DNA from: an uncultured Collinsella sp.
GTDB lineage: Bacteria; Actinomycetota; Coriobacteriia; Coriobacteriales; Coriobacteriaceae
Assembly: GCA_937969105.1 (NCBI GenBank)
Contig: CALBUZ010000174.1
Location: 1-19,581, forward strand
Length of the DNA: 19,581 bases
Direction of reading: 5' to 3'
The position numbers and the translations under genes were made by a program. This document shows positions 1 through 7,745 of the stretch, piece after piece (position 1 is the first letter of the stretch; each line of letters begins with the position of its first letter). The notes beneath the pieces are model-generated. The model was not told the DNA's origin, did not search any database, and saw only the letters and a list, made by a program, of their open reading frames with translations.

Positions 1-27
1 CTGAGCACCTTTGAATTTAGGGGATAG
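1..27 (+). CDS. 3' end of an upstream gene (partial; possibly an FHA-domain protein)
   Basis: Reading from base 1 gives the eight residues LSTFEFRG followed by TAG at 25-27, six bases before the ATG of the next gene. Alternating hydrophobic residues ending in F-R fit the last beta strand of an FHA domain, and in actinobacteria fhaA commonly precedes fhaB. Eight residues cannot prove this. The bases that would act as ribosome binding site for the next gene (AGGGGA, 19-24) lie inside this tail, so the two genes are probably translationally linked. Confidence 0.45.
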   Translation: MSTFEFRG

Positions 28-33
28 TCGCTT

Positions 34-450
34 ATGAACATCGATATCGTCCTTTTTGCAGGCCGCATCGTCCTGGTCGCCCTGCTCTACATCTTCCTGT
101 TCGCCGTCATGAAAACCGGCGTGGGACTCGTACGCGGCCAGCGCCGCGACTCCGCTATCTGGACGATCGATGTGGACAAGGGTCCGCGCGGCATCCGTGG
201 CATCCATGTAGACATGCTCGGCCCCGTCATCGTGGGCCGCTCGCCGTCCTCGGACATCTGCATCAACGAACCGTTTGTCTCGGCCTCGCACGCACGCTTT
301 TCGCTGCAGGGCCCGGCGCTCATCATCGAAGACCTCAACTCGCTGAACGGCACGCTCGTTAACGGCCGTCAGCTGGTGGAGCCCGCAACGCTGCGCGAGG
401 GTGACGAGGTCCAGATTGGCGACGTGGTCATGAAGGTGAACCGTCGATGA
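34..450 (+). CDS. fhaB: Membrane-anchored FHA-domain protein (FhaB-like)
   Basis: A 138-residue protein with an N-terminal membrane segment (about residues 4-26), a short basic linker and a C-terminal FHA domain (about 55-136). The phosphothreonine-binding features are visible: G68-R69-S70, the S83-x-S85-H86 motif and N105-G106 in LNSLNGT. FHA domains bind phosphothreonine peptides; in actinobacteria the FhaB/FipA protein beside the pstP-rodA-pbpA-pknB genes connects kinase signalling to division and wall synthesis. Length and layout match that family. The start at 34 follows AGGGGA at 19-24. The stop TGA overlaps the next start as ATGA at 447-450, so it is co-translated with the phosphatase gene. 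It probably reads phosphorylation made by the kinase at 5365-7302. Family assignment is firm; the FhaB role is inferred from context. Confidence 0.9.
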   Translation: MNIDIVLFAGRIVLVALLYIFLFAVMKTGVGLVRGQRRDSAIWTIDVDKGPRGIRGIHVDMLGPVIVGRSPSSDICINEPFVSASHARFSLQGPALIIEDLNSLNGTLVNGRQLVEPATLREGDEVQIGDVVMKVNRR

Positions 451-2345
451 TCGACGAGGAGAACAAGTCCGCAGCCATGCCCGAAACGCCGACTGCCCCC
501 GCAGCTGCGCCGGCTCATGCCGCTCCGGCGCGCCCTGCGACCGTGGAGCCCGAGGACACGGTGTTCTCCCTGCCTCTTTCGCATGTAACTCAAGAATATC
601 CGGCACTCGTCGATGACGAGGACGCCGACACCGAGCAGCTCGACGCCCCCATCGGGGCGCACGCTGCCGAGCAGCCCGCGGAACCGGAGGCAACGCCCGC
701 ACCGGCTCACTTTGCCGAGCCCGTCGCCGAGGCGATTAACGAGAGCGCCGCCGTGTTTGCAGCCCCCGAGCCTGCCGCGCCGGTATTCCCCGTCGCCCCG
801 GCAAGCGAGGCGGCACCCGCATCCGCAACGCCTGCCGAAGTCGAGCAGCCCGTTGCCGCGCCCGCCGCAGCTCCCGAGCCCTCCGCTCAACCCCAGAGTA
901 CACCCGCGCCGTCGCACTTTGCGACGCCCGAGCCGACGGCTGTCGAGCCGCAGCAGGACGGCGATCCCGCCGACCGCATAACCGAAGATCTCAGCCTTCC
1001 GGACGTCTCCGACGCCGAGTCGGGAGACGATGCCGACACCGTCTCCCCCGGCGACACCGCCGAGATCGATGTCGCGGCCGTGGAGGCAAAGCTCAAAGAT
1101 CCCGGCTCGACCATGAGCTTTGAGCCGCTGACCGACGAGCGCATCGAGACCGACTCGACCTACGACGCCGGCACCACCACGCAGCTTATGTGGGGTGCCC
1201 GCTCCGACGTCGGATGCGTACGCCCGCACAATGAGGACTCCTATCTGGTGCAGTCGCCGCTCTTTTGCGTGTGCGACGGCATGGGAGGACACGCCGCCGG
1301 CGAGGTGGCATCCTCCATCGCCGTCGAGACCATCGCCAAGACGGCGCCGCAGTCCGCCGACGCCGCGCGCCTGGCCGCAGCCGTCGAGGCCGCCAACGCC
1401 GCCGTGATCGAGGCTGCCCTCAACGGCCTGGGCAAACCCGGCATGGGATGCACGGCCACCTGCGCCTACATCGAAAACGACACGCTCGCCATCGCCCACG
1501 TGGGCGACTCGCGCGCCTACCTGCTCCACGAGGGTACGCTCATCCGCGTGACCCGCGACCACTCCTACGTGGAGGAGCTCGTGGATGCCGGCGAGATCAC
1601 GGCCGACGAGGCCCGCGTCCACCCCAACCGCTCGGTCATCACCCGCGCGCTGGGCTCGGATCCCGCCATGTATGCCGACCACTTTACCCTGCACATCGAG
1701 GAAGGCGACCGCCTGATTCTGTGCTCCGACGGCCTTTCGAGCATGATTCCCGATAGCGATATCGAGAACATCGCTACGCAGTCCTCGAGCGCACAGATCT
1801 GTGTCGACAACTTGGTGGACGCGGCGCTCGCCGCCGGCGGCCACGACAATGTGACCGTGGTGGTCGTCGACCTGGTCGACGACGGCGTCATGCGCGAGGC
1901 AAAACGCGTCCGACGCCGCAATGTCACCATCGCCGCCATCTTGGCCCTTGTCTTTGTGCTGGTAGCAGGCATCTGGGCATACACGGGCATCACCGGCTCC
2001 TATTACTTGGGAACCTACCACGGCAATGTCGCCGTCTGGCGCGGCCTGCCCGGCAAGACGCTCGGGGTCGAGCTCCACTGGCTCGAGAGCGAAACCAGCA
2101 TCAAGCTGTCCGACCTGCCCGAAGACACGCAAAACCGCCTGAAGGCAGGCATTCCGCAAACGAGTGTCGACGATGCGCAGGACACCATTTCCAAGTACCG
2201 CCATCAGATTGACGAAGAGCAGACCCGTCAGGTGATTGACGCGCAAACGATTCGCGACAACACCAATCAGGAATCCACCTCCGAGTCAGATTCCGAGAAA
2301 ACCACCGAACAGTCAGCCGAGGCCGAAGCCTCCGATAAGAATTAG
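447..2345 (+). CDS. pstP: PP2C-family Ser/Thr protein phosphatase, membrane-anchored (PstP-like)
   Basis: A 632-residue protein. Residues 1 to about 245 are an acidic Ala/Pro/Glu-rich low-complexity region. The PP2C domain follows (about 248-478) with metal-ligand motifs: HNED at 261-264, CDGMGGH with D277, CSDG with D428, and GHDNVT with D467. A membrane segment lies at about 494-514, followed by an extracytoplasmic tail of about 118 residues containing YYLGTYHGNVAVWRG, which resembles the outer segment of actinobacterial PstP proteins; the last 30 residues are Ser/Thr/Glu-rich. The Mn/Mg-dependent enzyme should dephosphorylate the PASTA kinase and its substrates. The start at 447 overlaps the fhaB stop. 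The long N-terminal extension is unusual, because typical PstP begins directly with the catalytic domain. A later start is possible but no ATG with a good ribosome binding site stands out before the domain. Confidence 0.93.
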   Translation: MIDEENKSAAMPETPTAPAAAPAHAAPARPATVEPEDTVFSLPLSHVTQEYPALVDDEDADTEQLDAPIGAHAAEQPAEPEATPAPAHFAEPVAEAINESAAVFAAPEPAAPVFPVAPASEAAPASATPAEVEQPVAAPAAAPEPSAQPQSTPAPSHFATPEPTAVEPQQDGDPADRITEDLSLPDVSDAESGDDADTVSPGDTAEIDVAAVEAKLKDPGSTMSFEPLTDERIETDSTYDAGTTTQLMWGARSDVGCVRPHNEDSYLVQSPLFCVCDGMGGHAAGEVASSIAVETIAKTAPQSADAARLAAAVEAANAAVIEAALNGLGKPGMGCTATCAYIENDTLAIAHVGDSRAYLLHEGTLIRVTRDHSYVEELVDAGEITADEARVHPNRSVITRALGSDPAMYADHFTLHIEEGDRLILCSDGLSSMIPDSDIENIATQSSSAQICVDNLVDAALAAGGHDNVTVVVVDLVDDGVMREAKRVRRRNVTIAAILALVFVLVAGIWAYTGITGSYYLGTYHGNVAVWRGLPGKTLGVELHWLESETSIKLSDLPEDTQNRLKAGIPQTSVDDAQDTISKYRHQIDEEQTRQVIDAQTIRDNTNQESTSESDSEKTTEQSAEAEASDKN

Positions 2346-2361
2346 AAAGGGAGTGCCGCTT

Positions 2362-5232
2362 ATGAGTCGCCGCAACACCGAACTGCTCTTGCTCATCGCC
2401 TCGGCGTTCCCCGTCATCCTGCTCTATGCGATGTACGTGCTCACCGCGGGTGCCACGATTTCCTTTGAGACGCTCGCCGTGCCGATCGGCCTGTTCGCCA
2501 CCTTCGCCGCGGCGCATATCGCCGTGCGCATCCTGGCGCCCGGCGCCGACCCCGCCATCCTGCCCATCGTCTTTGTGCTCTCGGGCATCGGCATCACATT
2601 CGTGACGCGCCTGGCCCCCGACCTCGCCATCTCGCAGCTCATCATCTTGTTTGTCTCGGTAGCGCTCATGGTGGGAACGCTCGCACTGGTCAAGAACCTC
2701 GACGTGGTCATGCGCTACAAGTACACCTTTGGCATTATCGGCATCATCCTGCTGATGCTGCCGATCTTTATCGGCACCACGATCTCGGGCTCCAAGCTGT
2801 GGATTCGCATCGCGGGCTTCACCATCCAGCCCGGCGAGTTCGCCAAGGTCTTCATCGTCCTGTTCCTGGCAGGCTATCTGGCCGAGAACCGCGAGCTGCT
2901 CTCCATCTCCAACCGCAAGATCCTGGGCCTCAAGATTCCGCGCTTCCGCCTGCTGCTGCCGCTGTTTGCCGTGTGGGGCGTGTGCCTGCTCATCGTCGTC
3001 TTCGAACGCGACCTGGGCTCGGCCGTCCTGTTCTACACCATCTTTTTGCTGATGCTCTATGTTGCCACGGGCCGCTTTTCGTACGTCATCATCGGCCTTG
3101 CGCTGCTGGCCGTTGGAGCCGTGGGCGCCTACAAGTTCCTGTCGCACGTGCAGGTGCGCTTTCAGGTCTGGGTCGATCCGTTTAAGGACGCCCAGGGCCA
3201 GGGCTACCAGATCGTACAGTCACTTTACTCGCTGGCTGACGGCGGCCTGGTTGGCGTCGGCATCGGCAATGGCATGGCAAACAACATCCCCGTCGTCGAG
3301 TCCGACTTTATCTTCTCGGCCATCGGCGAGGAAATGGGCCTTTTGGGCGGCGGCGCTGTGCTCATCCTGTTTATGCTTTTTGCCGTGCGCGGCCTCACCA
3401 CGGCCGCCCGCGCCAAGTCCGACCTTGCCGCCTTTAGCGCGACCGGCCTTACGGCGGCCATCAGCTTCCAGGCATTCTTAATCGTTGGCGGCGTAACCCG
3501 CCTGATCCCGCTGACCGGCGTCACCCTGCCCTTTATGAGCCAGGGCGGCTCCTCGCTGCTGGCGAGCTTTATCATCGTCGCACTGCTGCTGCGCGCCGGC
3601 GACGAGGCAACCGGACGCGAAGCCGAGCTCACCGGCACCGGCACCATGGCCGCCATCACCGATGACCAGGTCGCATCCGCCGCTGCCCCGACCGGTACGC
3701 GTTTTGCCAGCGCACCTTCCTACAGCCACGGCAACCACTCCGCGGGTTCTCGCATGCGTCGTCGCCTGCTCGACACGCCAGAGTCCGGCGTGCTCGGCCG
3801 CGTTGCACTTGCCAACCGTCTGACTCGTGCCGTGTTTGCTTTCACGGCGCTGTTCGCCATCCTTATCGGCAACCTCACCTATGTCCAGGTCATCAAGGCG
3901 AAGGACTATCAGGACATGCCGACCAACAACCACACCATCGCCCGCTCCAAGTACATCCAGCGTGGCTCCATCATCACGTCCGACGGCGTGACGCTAGCCG
4001 AGTCGCTGCAGCAGGAGGACGGCACCTACGCCCGTTCCTACCCCAACGGCAACATGGCCGCGCACGTGGTGGGCTACGTGAGCCAGCAATACGGCACCGC
4101 CGGCATCGAGAGCGTCATGAACGATACGCTCACCGGCTCCAAGGATTACTCAAGCTGGAACAACGCCATCGCGTCGCTCGCGGGGCAGACCCAGCCGGGC
4201 AATACCGCCAAGCTCACCATCGACTCGCGCATCCAGACGGCTGCCGAGCAGGCGCTCAAGGGCTTTAAGGGCGCTGTGGTGGTCATGGATCCGCGCACCG
4301 GTGCGGTCCTTGCGTGCGCAAGCTCGCCCACTTACGACAACACCAACATCGATGCGCTGCTCCAGTCGGGCGGCGGCGAGGACGGCTCCATGTACGACCG
4401 TGCCATGGACGCGCTGTACACCCCGGGCTCGACCTTTAAGGTCGTCACACTCTCCGCGGCGCTCGAGACCGGCACCGCCAGCCTTACCAGCACGTACCAG
4501 GCGCCCGGCTCCATGGACATCGGCAACGCGCCGGTCACCAACTATGCCAACGAGAGCTACGGCACCATCAGCCTGCAGCAGGCCTTCGCCGTGTCGTCCA
4601 ACGTCGTCTTCGGCCAGGTGGCAAACGAGGTCGGCGCCAGCTCGCTCGTCCAGTTTGCCAACGCCTTTGGCTACGGTCAAAAGCTCGGTCAGGATCTGAC
4701 CACCGCGGCTTCCATCATGGCCGACCCGTCGCTTATGACCGAGTGGGAGACCGCTTGGGCAGGCGCCGGCCAGCCCGTCGGCATGGACCACACGCCTGGC
4801 CCGCAGACCACCGTTATGCAGAATTGCGTGATCGCTGCGGCTATCGCCAACAGCGGCGTAGTCATGGATCCGTTCTTTGTATCCCAGATACTCGCCCCGG
4901 ACGGAACCGTGGTTAAGACCACGCAGTCCCGCTCGCTGGGCCAGGCTGTCAGCTCTGCCACGGCCGACCAGGTCAAGCAGGCCATGCTCGCCGTCGTCCA
5001 GTCCGGTACCGGCACCGATGCCCAGATTCCGGGCGTCAAGGTTGCCGGCAAGACCGGTTCGGCCGAGACCGGCGGCACCAACGTCAACTCTATGTTTGTT
5101 GGCTTTGCACCTTACGATTCACCCACGGTTGCCATCTCGGTGGCCCTGGAGGATTACGACAAACACGACGTCGAGGCGGCCAAGATTGCCGGCATCGTCC
5201 TGACCGCGGCGCTCGCCGCACAGGGAGCGTGA
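2362..5232 (+). CDS. rodA-pbpA: SEDS glycosyltransferase (RodA/FtsW) fused to class B penicillin-binding protein
   Basis: One 956-residue reading frame joins two proteins that are usually separate. Residues 1 to about 410 are a polytopic SEDS domain (about 12 membrane helices) with the signature SDFIFSAIGEEMGLLG; D315 corresponds to the conserved catalytic Asp. After a linker (about 412-490) comes one membrane helix (about 493-515), the RGSIITSDG class B dimerisation motif, and a transpeptidase domain with all three active-site motifs: S690-T-F-K693, S745-S-N747 and K897-T-G-S. The PBP part is short, like actinobacterial PbpA. The protein should polymerise lipid II and cross-link the glycan, with the PBP domain outside the membrane. 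The start at 2362 is chosen because AAAGGGAG lies at 2347-2354; the frame stays open upstream into the phosphatase gene. I see no frameshift or internal stop, so this looks like a true fusion. Whether it serves elongation or division is not decided by sequence. Confidence 0.95.
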   Translation: MSRRNTELLLLIASAFPVILLYAMYVLTAGATISFETLAVPIGLFATFAAAHIAVRILAPGADPAILPIVFVLSGIGITFVTRLAPDLAISQLIILFVSVALMVGTLALVKNLDVVMRYKYTFGIIGIILLMLPIFIGTTISGSKLWIRIAGFTIQPGEFAKVFIVLFLAGYLAENRELLSISNRKILGLKIPRFRLLLPLFAVWGVCLLIVVFERDLGSAVLFYTIFLLMLYVATGRFSYVIIGLALLAVGAVGAYKFLSHVQVRFQVWVDPFKDAQGQGYQIVQSLYSLADGGLVGVGIGNGMANNIPVVESDFIFSAIGEEMGLLGGGAVLILFMLFAVRGLTTAARAKSDLAAFSATGLTAAISFQAFLIVGGVTRLIPLTGVTLPFMSQGGSSLLASFIIVALLLRAGDEATGREAELTGTGTMAAITDDQVASAAAPTGTRFASAPSYSHGNHSAGSRMRRRLLDTPESGVLGRVALANRLTRAVFAFTALFAILIGNLTYVQVIKAKDYQDMPTNNHTIARSKYIQRGSIITSDGVTLAESLQQEDGTYARSYPNGNMAAHVVGYVSQQYGTAGIESVMNDTLTGSKDYSSWNNAIASLAGQTQPGNTAKLTIDSRIQTAAEQALKGFKGAVVVMDPRTGAVLACASSPTYDNTNIDALLQSGGGEDGSMYDRAMDALYTPGSTFKVVTLSAALETGTASLTSTYQAPGSMDIGNAPVTNYANESYGTISLQQAFAVSSNVVFGQVANEVGASSLVQFANAFGYGQKLGQDLTTAASIMADPSLMTEWETAWAGAGQPVGMDHTPGPQTTVMQNCVIAAAIANSGVVMDPFFVSQILAPDGTVVKTTQSRSLGQAVSSATADQVKQAMLAVVQSGTGTDAQIPGVKVAGKTGSAETGGTNVNSMFVGFAPYDSPTVAISVALEDYDKHDVEAAKIAGIVLTAALAAQGA

Positions 5233-5364
5233 TGCCCGTGATCAAAACGGATACTTATGGCGCGCCGCGGCCGATGAGCTAACAGCAACGCGCCACACGG
5301 CCCCAGCGGCCACACATTTGGTACTACACACATCGTTGAGCGAATAGTTATGTTAGGAGCAGGA
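5233..5364 (+). other. Intergenic gap before the kinase gene
   Basis: About 130 bases separate the SEDS-PBP fusion from the kinase start. I see no terminator hairpin and no convincing -35/-10 pair. The only clear signal is the Shine-Dalgarno AGGAG at 5355-5359. Read-through from the upstream genes seems likely, but a weak internal promoter cannot be excluded. Confidence 0.5.
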
Positions 5365-7302
5365 ATGGAACAGAGGGTCCTCGGGGGAAGATACCTCCTC
5401 AAGGATAAGGTGGGGACGGGCGGTATGGCGACCGTCTTCCGTGCACAGGATCAGGTCCTCGACCGCACGGTTGCCGTCAAGATCATGCTGCCGCAGTATG
5501 CCGGCGACGCCACCTTCGCCGCCCGCTTTAAGCAGGAGGCCCAGGCAGCTGCCGGCCTGTCCTCCCCCTATATCGTGGGCGTCTACGACTGGGGCAAGGA
5601 CGGCGACACCTATTACATCGTCATGGAGTACCTGCGCGGTACCGACCTTAAGAGCGGCATCAAGAGCCACGGCGCCCTCGATCCCAAGAAGGTCGCACAG
5701 ATCGGCTCGCAGATCAGCTCCGCGCTTTCGGTCGCACACAAGCACGAGATTATCCACCGCGACATCAAGCCGCAAAACATCATGGTGCTGCCCGACGGCA
5801 ACATCAAGGTAATGGATTTTGGCATCGCACGCGCCAAGAACAGCCACCTCACGCAGGATAACAACGTTCTGGGCACCGCCCACTATGTAAGCCCCGAGCA
5901 GACCCGCGGCCAGGACCTCGGCCCCACCTCGGATATCTACTCGCTGGGTGTCGTCATGTACGAGTGCGCCACCGGTCGCGTACCCTTTGACGGCGACGAC
6001 GCTATCTCGGTCGCGCTCAAGCAGGTCAACGAACTCCCCATCCCGCCGAGCCAGATCAACTCCGGCGTCGATGCCGACCTGGAGCGCATCATCCTCAAGT
6101 GCATGGAGAAGGACCCGGCAAACCGCTTCCAGACGGCCGACGAGCTGCGCCAGGTGCTCAACAGCTACCTGTCCGGCCGTGCCGTCAACGTCTCGGAGCC
6201 CACGCGCATCATCGGTGCCGCCGGCGACCTGGGTGCCACCAAGACCCGCGAGCTTTCCGACTCAACGCGCGCTATGGTTCGTCCCGTCTCGGGCGTGAGC
6301 GGTCAGAACACCGCCCGTAGCGCTGTCTCGGGCTCCACGGGCTCCTACGAGGTCGAGAAGCCTAAGTCCAACAAGAACAAGATTATCGCCGCCGTGATTG
6401 CCGCCGTCGCCGTGATTGGCGTTGTAGTGGCCTTTGCCACGGGCATGTTCAGTGGCGAACAGGTCACGGTGCCCGACGTGCTGGGCAAGGACCAGGAAAC
6501 CGCTATTGAGCTGATCAAGGAAGCCGGCCTTGAGGTTGGCACCGTCGACCAGAGCTACAACGACGATGTCGACGAGGGAAAGGTCGCCGAGCAGACCCCC
6601 AACGGCAACACCAAGAAGGCCAAGGGCACGAGGGTGAACCTGGTAGTCTCCAAGGGCCCTAAGCCCTCCGAGAAGGTTGAGGTTCCGCAGCTCGTCGGCC
6701 TGACCAAGGACCAGGCCGAGGCCGCACTGGCAAGCGTGGGCCTGAAGGGCAGCGCTTCGGAGGAAGCCAATGAGGCCGAAGAAGGCCAGGTCTTTGAGCA
6801 GAGCACTGTTGCCGGCAAGGAGGTCGAGAAGGGCACGACCATCTCGTACAAGGTCTCCAGCGGCCCGGACACCACCTCGGTGCCCGATCTGACCGACATG
6901 ACCGAGGCCCAGGCGCGCAACGCTCTCGACATGGCTGGCTTTGGCGTCGACGTGAGCTACCAGGAAAACGACTCGGTTACCGAGGGTACCGTAATTAGCT
7001 GGAACCCCAGCGGCAAGCAGAAGCCCGGTGCCACGATCACCGTCGTCATCGCCAAGAAGTCCGGCAAGGCCAGCGTCCCGGGCAACCTGTACGGCAAGAG
7101 CATCTCCGCCGCCGTCACCGCGCTCAACAACGCCGGGTTCTACAACATCGCATTCTGCGATCAGAACGGCAACCCCGTGAGTGGCAACGAGAATGCCACC
7201 GTTACGGGCGTCTCCCCCACCGGCAAGCAGTCCACTGACAGCACGATTACGCTGACGGTTTCCATCTCCGGCTCCGGCGACGACTCCGAGTCTAGCAACT
7301 AA
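5365..7302 (+). CDS. pknB: Ser/Thr protein kinase with four PASTA repeats (PknB-type)
   Basis: A 645-residue transmembrane kinase. The kinase domain (about 5-270) has the glycine loop GTGGMATV, catalytic Lys K39 in VAVKIM, HRDIKPQN with D133, DFG at 151-153 and SPEQ. A juxtamembrane region rich in Thr/Ser follows, then a helix at about 340-361 and four PASTA repeats outside the cell starting near residues 366, 437, 505 and 569; the fourth is the most divergent. PASTA domains sense muropeptides or lipid II; the kinase phosphorylates Thr on wall-synthesis and division proteins. The start at 5365 (MEQRVLGG) is preferred over the in-frame ATG at 5350, because AGGAG at 5355-5359 is well placed for it. 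It is the only kinase visible in the cluster; no pknA homologue is seen. A strong terminator follows. Confidence 0.96.
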   Translation: MEQRVLGGRYLLKDKVGTGGMATVFRAQDQVLDRTVAVKIMLPQYAGDATFAARFKQEAQAAAGLSSPYIVGVYDWGKDGDTYYIVMEYLRGTDLKSGIKSHGALDPKKVAQIGSQISSALSVAHKHEIIHRDIKPQNIMVLPDGNIKVMDFGIARAKNSHLTQDNNVLGTAHYVSPEQTRGQDLGPTSDIYSLGVVMYECATGRVPFDGDDAISVALKQVNELPIPPSQINSGVDADLERIILKCMEKDPANRFQTADELRQVLNSYLSGRAVNVSEPTRIIGAAGDLGATKTRELSDSTRAMVRPVSGVSGQNTARSAVSGSTGSYEVEKPKSNKNKIIAAVIAAVAVIGVVVAFATGMFSGEQVTVPDVLGKDQETAIELIKEAGLEVGTVDQSYNDDVDEGKVAEQTPNGNTKKAKGTRVNLVVSKGPKPSEKVEVPQLVGLTKDQAEAALASVGLKGSASEEANEAEEGQVFEQSTVAGKEVEKGTTISYKVSSGPDTTSVPDLTDMTEAQARNALDMAGFGVDVSYQENDSVTEGTVISWNPSGKQKPGATITVVIAKKSGKASVPGNLYGKSISAAVTALNNAGFYNIAFCDQNGNPVSGNENATVTGVSPTGKQSTDSTITLTVSISGSGDDSESSN

Positions 7303-7354
7303 CGTCGATCGCTTGTTGCTCCGAGCGGCTTAGACCGCAAACACATTCGCTCAG

Positions 7355-7395
7355 AAGCGCCCGCTTGCTCCCCCAGCAAGCGGGCGCTTTTCTCT
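7355..7395 (+). terminator. Rho-independent terminator after pknB
   Basis: Perfect 15-bp stem, arms 7355-7369 and 7375-7389, with a CCCCC loop, followed by a T-rich run (TTTTCTCTT). It lies about 50 bases past the kinase stop and ends the plus-strand cell-wall operon. Confidence 0.93.
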
Positions 7396-7441
7396 TGACG
7401 TGGGATTGCCGCCCATGGCTGAATGTGACTTTAAACCAGAA

Positions 7442-7470
7442 GAGCCCGGCACCGTGGTGGTACCGGGCTC
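7442..7470 (-). terminator. Orphan copy of the tRNA terminator hairpin
   Basis: Arms 7442-7453 and 7459-7470 with a 5-base loop. On the minus strand the one imperfect pair is a G-U wobble, while on the plus strand it would be a C-A mismatch, so the structure reads best as a minus-strand transcript. It follows the truncated tRNA fragment and now has no intact gene in front of it. Confidence 0.5.
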
Positions 7471-7569
7471 GGCAAATCTCTGGTGCCCCCGGGCGGATTC
7501 GAAAACTCCCCCCGCGGGGAAATTGGTGACGCGGGTGTCGACGGCCCGAATCCGGCCCTTAGACCAGAA

Positions 7570-7598
7570 GAGCCCGGCACCATAGCGGTACCGGGCTC
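7570..7598 (-). terminator. Terminator-like hairpin downstream of tRNA-Arg
   Basis: A 12-bp stem (7587-7598 pairs with 7570-7581) and a 5-base loop, starting 10 bases past the CCA end of tRNA-Arg on the minus strand. The run behind it is TTCTGGTCT, which is only weakly T-rich. One G-U pair on the minus strand becomes C-A on the plus strand, favouring a role in the tRNA transcript. Confidence 0.6.
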
Positions 7599-7608
7599 GG
7601 TCAATCTC

Positions 7609-7684
7609 TGGTGCCCCCGGGCGGATTCGAACCGTCGACACCCGCTTTAGGAGAGCGGTGCTCTATCCCCTGAGCTACGGAGGC
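7609..7684 (-). tRNA. tRNA-Arg (anticodon CCU)
   Basis: On the minus strand a complete cloverleaf folds. The acceptor is GCCTCCG paired with CGGGGGC, and the D stem is GCTC/GAGC. The anticodon stem is CCGCT/AGCGG around the loop CTCCTAA (anticodon CCU, reading AGG). The T arm is GACGG-TTCGAAT-CCGCC, with one A-C mismatch. The discriminator A and an encoded CCA end at 7609. It decodes a rare Arg codon in a high-GC genome. A TACACT -10-like box lies just upstream (7700-7695 on the minus strand). Confidence 0.95.
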
Positions 7685-7687
7685 ATG

Positions 7688-7703
7688 CTACACTAGTGTA
7701 GCA
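7688..7703. promoter_or_regulatory. 16-bp perfect palindrome covering the tRNA-Arg -10 box
   Basis: GCTACACTAGTGTAGC reads the same on both strands and ends three bases before the first base of the mature tRNA. Its minus-strand half contains TACACT, a reasonable -10 hexamer placing the start of transcription close to the tRNA 5' end. No good -35 box is seen. The palindrome could be a protein-binding site or may arise by chance from the -10 sequence. Confidence 0.5.
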
Positions 7704-7745
7704 GATTTACTGCATCGCCATACGTCGCATGACTAGACTTCGAAA

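Larger units (their letters stand above)
7435..7631. repeat. Two 69-bp direct repeats made of a hairpin plus a tRNA 3' end
   Basis: Positions 7435-7503 and 7563-7631 are near copies (5 differences in 69 by eye), offset by 128 bp. Each contains ACCAGAAGAGCCCGGCACC, a 12-bp hairpin, and the last 23 or so bases of the tRNA-Arg gene read on the minus strand. The downstream copy is the real end of the tRNA gene. The upstream copy is a fragment, because no matching 5' T-stem or anticodon arm follows it. Between them, at 7531-7566, is a degenerate tRNA 3' half in the opposite (plus) orientation: 22 of its first 24 bases match the sense tRNA. Confidence 0.85.

Noticed and set aside
369..2246. 625-residue open frame antisense to the phosphatase gene
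   Set aside because: It mirrors a verified PP2C gene, has no recognisable domain or ribosome binding site, and its composition is what GC-rich codon bias produces on the opposite strand.
7435..7503. A second complete tRNA gene on the minus strand
   Set aside because: Only the T-loop, 3' T-stem and acceptor 3' strand are present; the upstream bases cannot form the T-stem or an anticodon arm.
7400..7585. Short open frame through the tRNA fragment region
   Set aside because: It is composed of hairpin and tRNA-derived repeats and has no ribosome binding site.
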